From contig OZ038473.1 of NCBI GenBank assembly GCA_964036295.1, forward strand, positions 12,662,501-12,726,500: 64,000 bases of DNA, read 5' to 3'. The notes under the pieces were generated by a model that made no database searches, was not told where the DNA came from, and saw only the letters and a list, made by a program, of their open reading frames with translations. A program made the position numbers and the translations under genes. Position 1 is the stretch's first letter, and the number at the start of each line of letters is the position of its first letter. This document shows, piece by piece, positions 43,501 to 53,606 of this stretch. The DNA is from Plumapathes pennacea (Eukaryota; Cnidaria; Anthozoa; Antipatharia; Myriopathidae).

Positions 43501-46157
43501 AAATGTACGAACCACACCCATCGACCTCATACCAACTACTCCTTACCGACCATGTATAGACTACTCTAATACTGTACCAACCACACTCATCGACCTCATA
43601 GCGACTCCTCATTACTGATCATGACTGCCTACCAATCACATACTGATTATTATTAGCAATCACTAGCAACCACACTCTGACCATTTACAGATCACACAAC
43701 AGTTCACTGATAAAATAATTATGGAAAAGTAGTATTTGATAACTTGATAAAAGGGACAAGCTCAAAATGTGTGTCTCCTAACCATATTTCAAGAAATATT
43801 ATTGCTTGATGCAGAGAGATTTGATAGCTGAATCAGCTTGCCATTAGTTCCCCTAACTGTAATGAAAACTTGGGAAAAAAACAAAAGTTGATCACTCTCT
43901 CAGGAGCTGAAGGGTTAAGGGAAGCATGCATTGTTTGACGTACCTTTAGGTTTGACATTGAAGCTTTCTTTCTTATAATAGTCACACCTAGATGTATCGC
44001 TGGTTAAAATGGCGATATCCTTCCACTCTGTAGGGTGCCAGTATGGATAGTAATCCCTTTCCTCTGGGCATTCATATCCCCGCCGGGTTCCTGTGGGGTT
44101 CTGTCGGGTGTAAATGCTACTTACACCAGCCAACTTCTGATCAGCAGTAAACAGACCTGAAACAGAACAAGAGGAAATGCAGATTCTGTACATGGACAGA
44201 TAAGCTGGAATTTCATGGGAAATTCATTGTAAAAGAGCCCATGAAAATATTCATGGGATTTTCATGGGAACAAATTAAGCCATGAAAACCCCATGAATAC
44301 TCTGATGGATTTCATGGGATTTTCATTGAGAGATTTCATTGCTAAATTCATGGGCATTTTCATGGTTTTCTGACCCCATGATTTTTTGCACTATCTGTGG
44401 AATTTTTATGGGAAATTCATTGCAAAAAGCCCATGAAAAAAATCATGGGATTTCCATGGGAACAAAATAATTAAGCCATAAAAACCCCATGAAAACTCCC
44501 ATGAAACCCCATGAAAAGCCCATAAAAAGCCCATGAAAACCGCATATTTCCACAGAATATCAGTTCTTCATAAAATGCGATAGGTGCTTGGTGGTGGTGG
44601 TGGTAGCCATTCTCTAGAAAAGGCTTCTTTCCATTATTATATTAGCAATGAGTTTAACTCACCCTTGTTGCGATCCCGTTTGTAGCAGCTGTCATACCAT
44701 TCCCAAGACTCTTGCAGTACTTTATTTACATCATTGTTATTATTCTTGCGATTATTATAGTTAGCGGCATTCTCATTTTTCTGCGGTTTCTGGAACTGCT
44801 GTGTCTGCGTGTTTTTACCATTGCGGATTGTTTCTTTTTTCCTCTGTGTCACATCTGGCTGGCACATGAATTGCAATACCAAGTTTGAGTTGAGTTTGTT
44901 GGGATCAGAGTCCTTCTTGCCACCAGCACCATGCTGATTCGTCCATTCAAAAGTCAGGTAAGTCTTTCCCTTCTTGCCACTCTGGAAAAATGCCTTAAAA
45001 AATAGAGGAGGGACATTGTGCTAATTAGAGTAAAAATAATTTCAGGAGAAAAATTGTTAAAATTTTCAACTTTGAGAAAAAGATGAGGAACAAGTACAGC
45101 CCAGTCTACATTTGGGCTTTGAACAACTGGGCCTTGAAAGACTGATCAGTGAAAAGAATATTGCTCAGGTACAATACCATGTGATATTGGCCGTCTTCAT
45201 CTTTAAAGGGCTTGTCCGTCTTATCACCAACATTGTATCCTCCACGGTTGTTGTTCTAGTGAACATAGACAACATACTTTAAGTATCAGCACTGTTCATA
45301 CAGTAGTAGTAATTTGGTTATTAGAAGCAATACTATATAAACTATACTATATCTACTGGTCTATACAACTCTGCAACTTATAAAATGTCAGTGCTCATGC
45401 ACTTTGGCCTTGTGATATATTGAAACAAAACTCACTTACCAAATCTGCTGCCAAACATCTATATGACATAAATTGTTCTTTGGCCAAATTGTCTAATTTG
45501 AAGACGATTTTTTGTTTGTTTGTTTGTTTGTTTTTTTTTTTTTTTGGGGGGGGGGGGGGGGGGGTGACATTCCAGAGCTTTCAATAATACGTCAATAATA
45601 CGAAATAAAAATAAACTGGAATGTTATAGACCTTTAATCACTAGAAACATGGAGGCACAATATATTGTCATTATTATGTCATATGTTTTTATCATTCGAA
45701 TCCATTTTTATAAGCCTTTCACTTTCGTATTGCACTTTCGATAAACGACTTCAGTGTATTAAACTGAACAAATGACTGCACTTGGCTTTAAAGATAATTG
45801 TCGTGACTATAGCCCGTTATAAATGACTGCCCTCATTATTTTGCAACTACGATACTGTGGTGTTCGGACAAGGAGGTTAACCTTGGACAGTACATTCCTA
45901 AACAATTTTCAAACAAAATCTGCCAGTGATATACAACTAAATTATTGAGCAACATTTTGGAGCTGAATAAAATATATATTCCTAATATTCATACTACGTA
46001 CCTGAGAATCAAATACTCTGTTGGCATTGTTACGGTTTGCTGATTTCTCGTTCAACCGATTGTTTGACCCGCGAGGATTGTGCATATAAACATCGCCGAG
46101 ACATAGCGAATGCAGCAAAGAGAATACCACAACAGTGCTCAAGATAGACTGCTTCAT
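40562..46157 (-). CDS. DD3-3-like secreted protein A (639 aa, nine exons)
   Basis: Exons 46157-46002, 45255-45178, 44993-44663, 44156-43944, 43345-42991, 42351-42292, 42216-41930, 41713-41642, 40929-40562; phases 0,0,1,1,2,2,1,1. A signal peptide (MKQSILSTVVVFSLLHSLCLG) is followed by [16 protein letters not shown], the family signature, then [11 protein letters not shown] (exon 2), [10 protein letters not shown] and LQFMC (exon 3), [21 protein letters not shown] (exon 4), a Cys-rich [19 protein letters not shown] region (exon 5), [20 protein letters not shown] (exon 7), a short G/D-rich linker (exon 8) and a C-terminal [19 protein letters not shown] (exon 9). The layout matches Protein DD3-3, a secreted protein first described in Dictyostelium and present in cnidarians; its biochemical role is unknown to me. 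Exon 5 has one residue fewer than B and C (NTESC against NTEQSC/TTKQSC). No membrane anchor is seen. Confidence 0.85.
41054..41126. repeat. 73-bp near-perfect palindrome, gene A intron 8
   Basis: Two 36-bp arms (41054-41089 and 41091-41126) are reverse complements with one mismatch, around a single-base centre (A 41090). The inner arm is TGCTGGTAAGCTGAAGCCAC and the outer is AGAATACTGCACAAT. It would form a hairpin with essentially no loop. Confidence 0.9.
41324..41469. mobile_element. Foldback element, gene A intron 8
   Basis: Terminal arms AGTTCTCTCTAAAGGCGGAC and GTCCGCCTTAGAGAGAACT are inverted. An internal CTCTCTAAAGCGGACA subrepeat is present. Non-coding and MITE-like; only about 170 bp from exon 8. 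Confidence 0.75.
43455..43640. repeat. Tandem repeat, about 70-bp period, gene A intron 4
   Basis: Two clear units share TAGACTACT.TAAT, GTAC.AACCACAC.CATCGAC and CTCATA.C.ACT, at 43487 and 43557. Degraded flanking units (ACCACATACAGACTCC and CAATCACATACTGATTATT) extend the array. Confidence 0.65.
44201..44545. repeat. CCCATGAAAA-type simple array, gene A intron 3
   Basis: About 345 bp built from CCCATGAAAA and its complement TTTTCATGGG in alternating orientation, including a duplicated GGAAATTCATTG.AAAA segment. The two orientations allow extensive self-pairing. Non-coding. Confidence 0.8.
45512..45564. repeat. (TTTG)n / poly-T / poly-G tract, gene A intron 1
   Basis: A TTTG microsatellite runs directly into about 15 T and then about 19 G. 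Composition only; prone to slippage and assembly error. Confidence 0.8.
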
Positions 46158-46275
46158 GACTTCCTTGGAGAACTTATTCGTCGGTACAAACCAGCCGAGC
46201 CATGAGCTCTTGTACCAGGCACGCTTTTACGTAACGCATTGGAGGCGGTCAATTATTTCCTTTTGTTATTCATAC

Positions 46276-46285
46276 CCATATAAGG
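46276..46285 (-). promoter_or_regulatory. CArG box, gene A
   Basis: CCTTATATGG on the gene strand is a perfect CC(A/T)6GG serum-response-factor site, about 119 bp upstream of ATG 46157. Equivalent sites exist at genes B and C. Confidence 0.6.
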
Positions 46286-47390
46286 AAACAAGTCGTCCCC
46301 TTTTAGGTATCTGCAATCGCGGGCACGTCATATTTGTTTATTTTCTAAACTTCACCTTAGGCAGTAAACATAACATTGAAGGAGGGGAGGATGAAGCGAA
46401 TTTGAAGACGACCAGCCAAAAAATATACACATTTAAATATGTCTGTCATTACAAAGCCAGTTTGCTTGCAACACTGGAAGTCCATCATTTCTATTTTTAG
46501 CCTCAGACAAGTCCGTGGGCAAACACGTGACGCAAATCCTATTTTTCTTGGGAGAGGCATCGCAGTTTGCTCGCTAATCACAGTAGTAGAATTGTAGCTA
46601 AATTCTATCAAAAACTAGCAACTCAATCGTTTCGTGACAACAACCGCTGGCCAGACCAAGGAAGGCAGGCAGGGGTAGGGGATTTAGGGGGCACAGAAAC
46701 CAAAAGTGAATTTATTTAATGAAATCGAGTACCAAGATTGCTATCTAAAGAACTGATCTAAACCTTGTACAGACATATAGCAGCCCTTGCACAGATCACA
46801 TTCAGATCGTGAATATTCGTAGCTGTTCACTCTCGTAGTCGATGCATATACAATGTCGCCCTGTTGTGCTAATACAAAATTACATCCCCGTGCTGCGGAA
46901 ATCTTGAAAACTAGTAATTTGCAATGAACTATCTAATGTACCACTGCAGAGATTAAACTCGACAATCACAACAGTTCCAGCTGGTAACTAATTCTCTCAA
47001 ACTTCTCCGCTCTATGCGAATGCCGAAATTACTTAGAATGGTCGGATTTCCAAGTGTTAGTTACAATTTATCGTTTACAAGGTGGTTGAAAATACTAAAA
47101 TCCGCAAAAACCGTGTGAAAACTACTCTATCATATAGTATAAAAGTCGAACACAAATCACTATTTAATAGACTCAATAAAAATCAGCAGCCGCAATGTTT
47201 CAAATGCAGTCAAAACTTACTAATGGTCATCTCTCCACAACAACCAATTTTCTTGCCCTGCGTCAAAAAAACAAACAAACAAACAAACAAACAACAAAAA
47301 AGCAAAAACTTGGGAGTAAAAGTGTTCGACGTAAAGATGGTCTAAACTGTCGTTGCAAGCGTTAGTCCAGAGCAAGCGGCTAAAGCCTCG

Positions 47391-47554
47391 TTTTCACGAG
47401 CGACTAACTACAAGAACAAGCACTTGAGAAAAAGATTAAAACTTGATCCTTGTGCTTGCGCCTGTGACGGCAGTAGTGTCGAGCTTGTTTCACTATGAAA
47501 TGTGAACTCTAGTGCTTTCCCTTGTACTTGCGTCCCTCATGAAAACCAGGCTTA
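47391..47554. mobile_element. Foldback MITE-like element
   Basis: The left end TAAAGCCTCGTTTTCACGAG and the right end CTCATGAAAACCAGGCTTA are imperfect inverted repeats. Internal CTTGTGCTTGCG and CTTGTACTTGCG subrepeats are present. Non-coding. Confidence 0.7.
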
Positions 47555-47643
47555 ACGCTTGAAACATCAGCTTATACGTTCTTTACGGCGTCAGACATTC
47601 TCAAATCAATCTAAAGCCGGCACGTGATTATATGTTTTATGAC

Positions 47644-47818
47644 CTCGAGCCTCGCTATTTCGATCTCGGTTAATTCGAAGTCCCCGTTATTTCGAAGTCA
47701 AGCCGAATCCCCTTGGATATTTTTTTTTTTCAGTCATTTGCTATCGGTTATTTCGAAACCCCGCTATTTCGAACTTTTTTTCATGTCCCGTGCGACTTCG
47801 AAATAGCGGGGTTCGAGC
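47644..47818. mobile_element. Foldback element with TTATTTCGAA subrepeats
   Basis: Ends CTCGAGCCTCGCTATTTCGA and (reverse complement) CTCGAACCCCGCTATTTCGA. Four or more internal copies of (G/C)TATTTCGAA occur. The right edge lies about 78 bp from the gene B stop codon. Confidence 0.7.
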
Positions 47819-47895
47819 ATTACCCGTGCTGATGAGAGGTCGACCATAGTAGAATTTGACTGTATTGGAACAATTTAACCTCGGTGGACAGAAAC

Positions 47896-50800
47896 TTAAG
47901 CGATGCACAACGTGCCTTTCTGGCTTCGGTTGGAGAAATTGTTATTCCTAGTACAAATGTAGTGATGGCAGCCTTTCTCATCGAATTGCAGCACCATGCC
48001 TGGGTAGGAAGCCGGTGCGTTGTTGAGCTGGGAATTCATGGCCGCCTTATTTTCTCCACATTGCGAGTTCTTGGCGCAGCTGTAGTACCCTGCACTTGCC
48101 ATGCTCGCTGCGATATCGTCGCTTGTAGGATCCTTGAGGTTGTGGCTTGTCCAGATGGCTTTGGCTCCCTTGAACATTTTCAGCGAACACATCGCGATGG
48201 GGTGATTTTCCGCCGGTTCGGCCGACTCCACTATGTTACTTCTGTCGGTTCCTAAACAAAGATTAAACACAATTAACTTTTTACTCCACAGGAAGCTAAA
48301 AATCTGCATGGGTTGACCACGTTCCTACTCCCAACCTCTTGGAGAATAAAATGCCAAGTTTTACTAAAAACAGAGGCAGGTAGCTGTTGTAGGTAGGTGG
48401 CCCTTAAATTTCTTGCAATTAGTTGACCAGTCGCGTCGCAAGTTGCGCCGTAATATTGCACGTATGACCACCATGTTCCAAGTTGAAGAAACAATGTCGG
48501 CTATATTCGCAAGCTACTTGCAACAACGTTACGGTGCAAGTTGCAACGCGACAGTTTGCGACAAAATGCTGCCCGTATTATTTCACCTTTACCGCGACAT
48601 TGGGAGACGGATCGTACAGTAAGTAAAGATGTTCGTTATTCCGACATTAACAGTCGTTGAAGGAGAGTTGCCAATTGCCTGCTGTAGGTGCAGGTCAACA
48701 ATGCTGTAAGTTATACCAAGGAACAGTTTAGCCACATAAATCACCGCCAACTTACCAGTTGTGCCTTCACCATCATCTCCCTGCCCTTGGTTGTTGTGTG
48801 TGTTAGAACCTGCACGCAAAAATAAAGAATAAGATGGTTAGAACAAGAATCAAAGCTTAAAAAAAAAAAAAAAAAAAAAGTTCAAGTTGCACTGGTCGGA
48901 ATGTGATCGAAGTGTGGTCGGAATATGATCGGTTTGTGGTCGGTATGTGGTCGGCTTGTGATCGGTAAGTAGTCGGTTTGCGAGGCGGTGTGTAGGCCGC
49001 TTTCAAGCAACGTCGTTATTCTCTGCTGTGAAGCTGATGTTTTTTCTAACAGTCATTCAAAAATGCTTACTTACCAGCCCATTGAATGTGCACCATGTCG
49101 CTGTTTCTCGTGAGGTTTAGGTGTTTAGGTACAAAGTCGTATTCCACAGCTGGATAAACCTGCACAATGTTGCCTCTCTTGCCTCGGACATTCAAGTTAT
49201 AGATGTCGTTCTCGTCGGGAACGTCGTGTTTCTTGCGGCCACGCAATTTGAAAAGGTGGCTACGATCTTGAAAAGTGCGACCAAACTGAGCAGTGTTGAT
49301 GGCCAACTGCAATTCAGTGTCAATGACTCCGATGTCAACTTCTGGGTCGTTTTCGATCAAACTGTAAAAATAGGGGGAAAAGATCAGGGTAATGATACAT
49401 GATACACAATATGGTTTATCACACGTAAAATGACTATAGGAGACCATAAACTTCTTTCATGATGGTTACTTACAGATTATTGTCGCTACTGTCCGTGTCC
49501 CATGGATCATAATCATCTGTAGAGATGTTGTACCTGTTTGAAAACAAAAACAAAAACAAAAACAAAAACAAATAATAAACGGCATCATACCTTCTACCTC
49601 ATTGATTACGAACTTGTGATGCACTTTTGCACAGCTTTGGATACTTTTTATTACTTTTAACAATATTTAAGCTTTACATTTCCTTTAAGAGCTGCAAGAC
49701 CGCTAATCTAGGGAGTTTACGTTAGAAGAGGGGGTTTTAGATTGAAAGATTCCCACTGCGAAACTGTCAACTGAGGTCTCGCAACAAACTGTACTCATCT
49801 CCACTTCAATTACCTCATTCGGAAAACGCATCTCTGATCTTCGCCTGATGGGAAGTGTGGAATGGTCCAGGTGTAATTTGCTGTTTGACCACCAAGAGTG
49901 TTGCCAAGGTGATTGACACGTGACCACGGGGCTTCTGAGCATTCAGGTTCTGGCAGTTTAACAAGGCACTGTTTCGTGCTACTTCCAAGCGGGATTCCCC
50001 AAGTATACTGGGCTCCTGCACTCTTGCAGCTTTGTTCTGTGTTATATTTTGTTGCTTTTTCTAGAAAATTTGTGACAGTGGTCCAGGTGCCTCCATTTTC
50101 TTCGCATTCTTCCTTGTTGTTGTATTTTGAGTTTTTTCGCTGTCCTCCTGTGAATTTCTCTGCACACTCACCTGCCAAAAAGAAACGTTTTCGTTTTTGC
50201 TCTTGGCCCAGTTCAAACCTCGAACTTCACATGAGTCAAACTCAATGCAAATTAACTCAGACAATGTCTTTTCTCTCATTTGCATTGAGTTCAACTCATG
50301 TGAAGTTTGAGGTTTGACCCGGGCCTTAGGCTTAGTACTATAGGCCATTTCCAAAATGCCTGTTGCCTCTGTTTCAAACCGAGGCTTAGTGCAAAACCTT
50401 TCTTATGAAAATTAGTTTGATTTGCATGAAAATAAAAATTAATCTTCATAAGAAAGGTTTCATGCTAGACCTCATTTTAAAACAGAGGCAACAGGCATCT
50501 CTGAAATGCCCTGTAGTATAGAGGCTTTCTTCTTTTCACATCAGCATAATTAGCTATATTTGCAAAGTTCAAATAGCATTACACAGCCCTGAAATGACAA
50601 GAAAACACAGTGGTTCTAATTTACTCAGACATCTGAACGACGAAAATGGAAAACAGCATTATTGGTCTTAAGTCCTAGCATCACCTGGTCTTAAATATTA
50701 ATGTCACCAAAACCTCACATGTCAAAAATTCAGATTCTCTTATGACCTCAAAGATAAGTTTATGTGCAGCCATCTCAACCCTCAAAACTCATTTCCACTT

Positions 50801-53606
50801 AATAAGAAAATGTGAGAGTGATGTAGTGAGATTTGATAGCTGAATCACTGTGTGTTTGAGCAAAATATGCCAACTTCTCCCCACTGTGATATTATCTCTG
50901 CCAAGAGACGTAGGGAGAAGTTGAAGTTGATCATTCAAGAGTCAAAGTTTACACTTGCAGGAACCATGACAGTGTCTTACATACCTTTAGGTTTGACATT
51001 GAAGCTTTCTTTCTTATAATAGTCACACCTAGATGTATCGCTGGTTAAGACGGCAATATCCTTCCACTCTGTAGGGTGCCAGTATGGGTAATAATCTCTT
51101 TCCTCTGGGCACTCATATCCCCGTCGGGTTCCTTGAGGGTTCTGCCGGGTGTAAATGCTACGATCGCCTTTCAACTTCTGATCAGCAGTAAACAGACCTA
51201 AAACAGAACAAGAGGAAATGAATCTTGACTACTGTACATTAAACACTAGCAGTACATTGGTAAATAAACAATAAATTATAATAGTTACAATATTATATCT
51301 AATTTAATACTAGTTGATTCTTGAAGTTTATGAGCTATTATAATGAACTACAAAAACCGCACTTGAATTAACAGTTTTATGAAATGAGCATTGACCGATG
51401 AAAACCGTATCTTTGCTGTGTTACTCACCCTTATTGCGATCCCGTTTGTAGCAACTGTCATACCAATCCCAAGACTCTTGCAGTACTTTATTCACATCAT
51501 TGTTGTTCCTCTTGCGATTAGAATATGTATTGAAACTCTCCCCAGGACTTGGGTTTGAATACGACTGTGTCGAGGTAGTGCGACCATTTCGAATTGTGTC
51601 TTTCTCTCTCTGGGCCACATCTTTCTGGCACATGAATTGCAACACTAAGTTTGAGTTCAGTTTGTTGTTGGTGCCACCACCATGTTGATTTGTCCACTCA
51701 AAAGTCAGGTAAGATTTCCCCTTTGTGCCGCTCTGGAAATATACCTGAAATAATAAAGCAGGGACGTTGTATAAATAGGGTCAATACAAGACAGTGGAGA
51801 AAACCTCAACTCGTCAGAATCAATATTACTTAGTCTATTTACTATAAACTTAGATGGAAATTAGTTCCAAAAAAATGTGCAATTATTTCACCAATCTCCT
51901 AGCCCTGGTGGTATCTTGCTGATGATTGGTTCATGTCAGATGTATCAGTGTTGAATCCACAATCTGTTGTATTGAAAATTTATGTTATGTGAACCCTAGC
52001 AGGTTTTGAGACCATTTTACTAGGAAGTGCGATTTTCAACTAGCATTGCCAGCAGCTTATTCCCTTACACTTTCTTGCACCTTTAGTGCTCAATGCATGG
52101 TCAAATAGACTGCATGATGAATCAATTATTCAGGGGATAAACTAGTTTAAGCAATAACACAGTACCATGTGATGTTGGCCATTTTCATCATTAAAGGGTC
52201 TGTCCGTCTTATCACCAACATTGTAACCTCCACGGTTATTGTTCTAATAAAAAAAGATAAACAAGACAAGTATAGTATAAAATAGTATATAAATACTAAA
52301 CATAAATTTATATTATTTCTATTGATCACAAATATCAAACAAATTCCATACGTACACCAGAATACAAATTTATATGTACTAATGTCAATCACATGAGTGT
52401 CTAGACGAGTGAATGCTTCGTGTTCACCATAAAATGAAGATTTACGACAGCCAAACAAACCTGTCCAGCTTTTTCTGTTTGCTGTTTTCTTTACGGGTCG
52501 GTGAGTGTCGCTTTTGGACTTTATCATCATGCGAAAGAGACCAAAAACCTCAAAACGAAATCCATTCTCTCTCACGGAGAACTCTACGACGACATCGAAT
52601 GCTGATTTAAATCACCAAGCGTTTACTTTACGCATAATTGCCCTCGAAAATTGCCTGATCCGAAGTCCGATCAGCATGCATGGACTGCTCAAAGTTCGCT
52701 CGTTTTCTGTTATGTAAAACCAAACATACTGTACTGTAGCCCGGTGAAGGATACCGCTGGACTAGTAAGATCTTGGACTGATGAGATATCTTCTTCCGCT
52801 AGTGATCTAGTAGCAAGGATTTGTCTCCAGTTTATCCTGAAAATCACTATGGAGAGTTGACATGCACAGTTCTGTACAATGAATTAAAGTCCCAGGAAGG
52901 TTTCCTAAAAGTTTCATACAATTCTGACGTTAGGCCAAAAGTGAGCATTTTCCGAAAAATTGCAAAGGCTGCTGTAGCTTTTTTCTCAAAAGTAGCCAAT
53001 TTTGACGAAACATTTTAAGTTATAAATCCATTCTTAAGTTATACATCCTTTGCTGTGCTCGATTTGGTCTTGATAGAAGTGCGAGCTCCGACCCGCTTTC
53101 AACCATCGAAAGAGCAGATAAGATTTGACCTGGAACAAACGCCCTTTTTTCGCTAAACAAAGAACAATGACGCATTGGCCTGATCACGTGGTTTTGTGGG
53201 CAGTTTATTATCTTAAACAATGGGAGTTTGCTCATTTGCATTGAGTTCGACCCATGTGAAGTTTGGACCTATAAATTTCTTCCCGAAAAGCTGATCGTGA
53301 ACCACAAAAATATCGAAAACTACGAAGAGTCAATGACACATGCCTGTTTTATGGTTTCTTTTCAAACAATTTGATATTTAATCACACAACAACACGCAGC
53401 TGAATAAAACTGAATAAAAGGTGTACATTACTCTGAAGTCATCAACATACCTGAGAATCAAATGCTCTGTTAGCGTTTTGGCGATTTGCTGTCCTTTCAT
53501 TCAGCCGATTGTTGGACCCGCGAGGGTTGTGTAAGTAAATATCACCAAGACAAAGCGAACAGAGAAGAGAGAACACCAGAACAGTACTCAAAATAGACCA
53601 CTCCAT
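47896..53606 (-). CDS. DD3-3-like secreted protein B (625 aa, nine exons)
   Basis: Exons 53606-53451, 52243-52166, 51744-51429, 51197-50985, 50171-49814, 49533-49474, 49361-49075, 48809-48756, 48251-47896, with the same phases as gene A. The start is ATG 53606 ([12 protein letters not shown]), followed by a cleavable signal and [16 protein letters not shown]. Every block of gene A is retained ([81 protein letters not shown]). Exon 8, a linker, is 18 nt shorter than in A ([18 protein letters not shown]). The last exon diverges in the middle ([19 protein letters not shown]), gaining a Cys, while A and C have NYPLPWE. It is secreted, probably extracellular or granule-stored; function unknown. 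Confidence 0.85.
48893..48980 (+). repeat. 11-bp minisatellite, eight units, gene B intron 7
   Basis: Eight consecutive 11-mers fit TGRTCGRNNTG (for example TGGTCGGAATG, TGATCGGTTTG, TGGTCGGTATG) with no length change between units. It sits between exons 7 and 8 of gene B and directly follows a poly-A tract. Confidence 0.85.
50202..50330. mobile_element. Foldback element, copy 1, gene B intron 4
   Basis: Inverted arms: CAAACCTCGAACTTCACATG then AGTCAAACTCAATGCAAAT, against ATTTGCATTGAGTTCAACTC then ATGTGAAGTTTGAGGTTTG, outer GGCCC. It begins within about 35 bp of the exon 5 acceptor. A second full copy is at 57967-58093. Confidence 0.8.
50338..50521. mobile_element. Second foldback element, adjacent to copy 1
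   Basis: Arms include CTATAGGCCATTT/AATGCCCTGTAGTATAG, ATGCCTGTTGCCTCTGTTT/AAACAGAGGCAACAGGCAT and AACCTTTCTTATGAA/TTCATAAGAAAGGTT. It lies immediately next to the 50202-50330 element: two unrelated foldbacks head to tail. Confidence 0.75.
52244..53450. other. Long intron 1 of gene B
   Basis: 1.2 kb without a supported nested gene. A partial foldback copy lies at 53231-53270 (ATTTGCATTGAGTTCGACCC). Plus-strand ORFs of 60-70 codons at 52413-53018 overlap each other in several frames and lack family features. Confidence 0.5.

Larger units (their letters stand above)
46158..47895. other. Spacer upstream of gene A / downstream of gene B
   Basis: It contains the gene A CArG box, a conserved distal block (about 46329-46370, TAAACTTCACCTTAGGCAGT), and two foldback elements (47391-47554, 47644-47818). 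The ORFs at 46135-46500 (+) and 46357-46611 (-) overlap these regulatory blocks and are not credible genes. Confidence 0.55.

Noticed and set aside
46135..46611. ORFs on both strands upstream of gene A (121 and 84 aa)
   Set aside because: They overlap the conserved CArG and distal promoter blocks, whose conservation is at DNA level and not in frame.
48893..48980. CRISPR-like regular repeat
   Set aside because: Unit is 11 bp with no spacers, in a eukaryotic intron; it is a minisatellite.
52413..53018. Cluster of 62-70-codon plus-strand ORFs in gene B intron 1
   Set aside because: Overlapping in several frames, no domains, no splice structure; not a nested gene.
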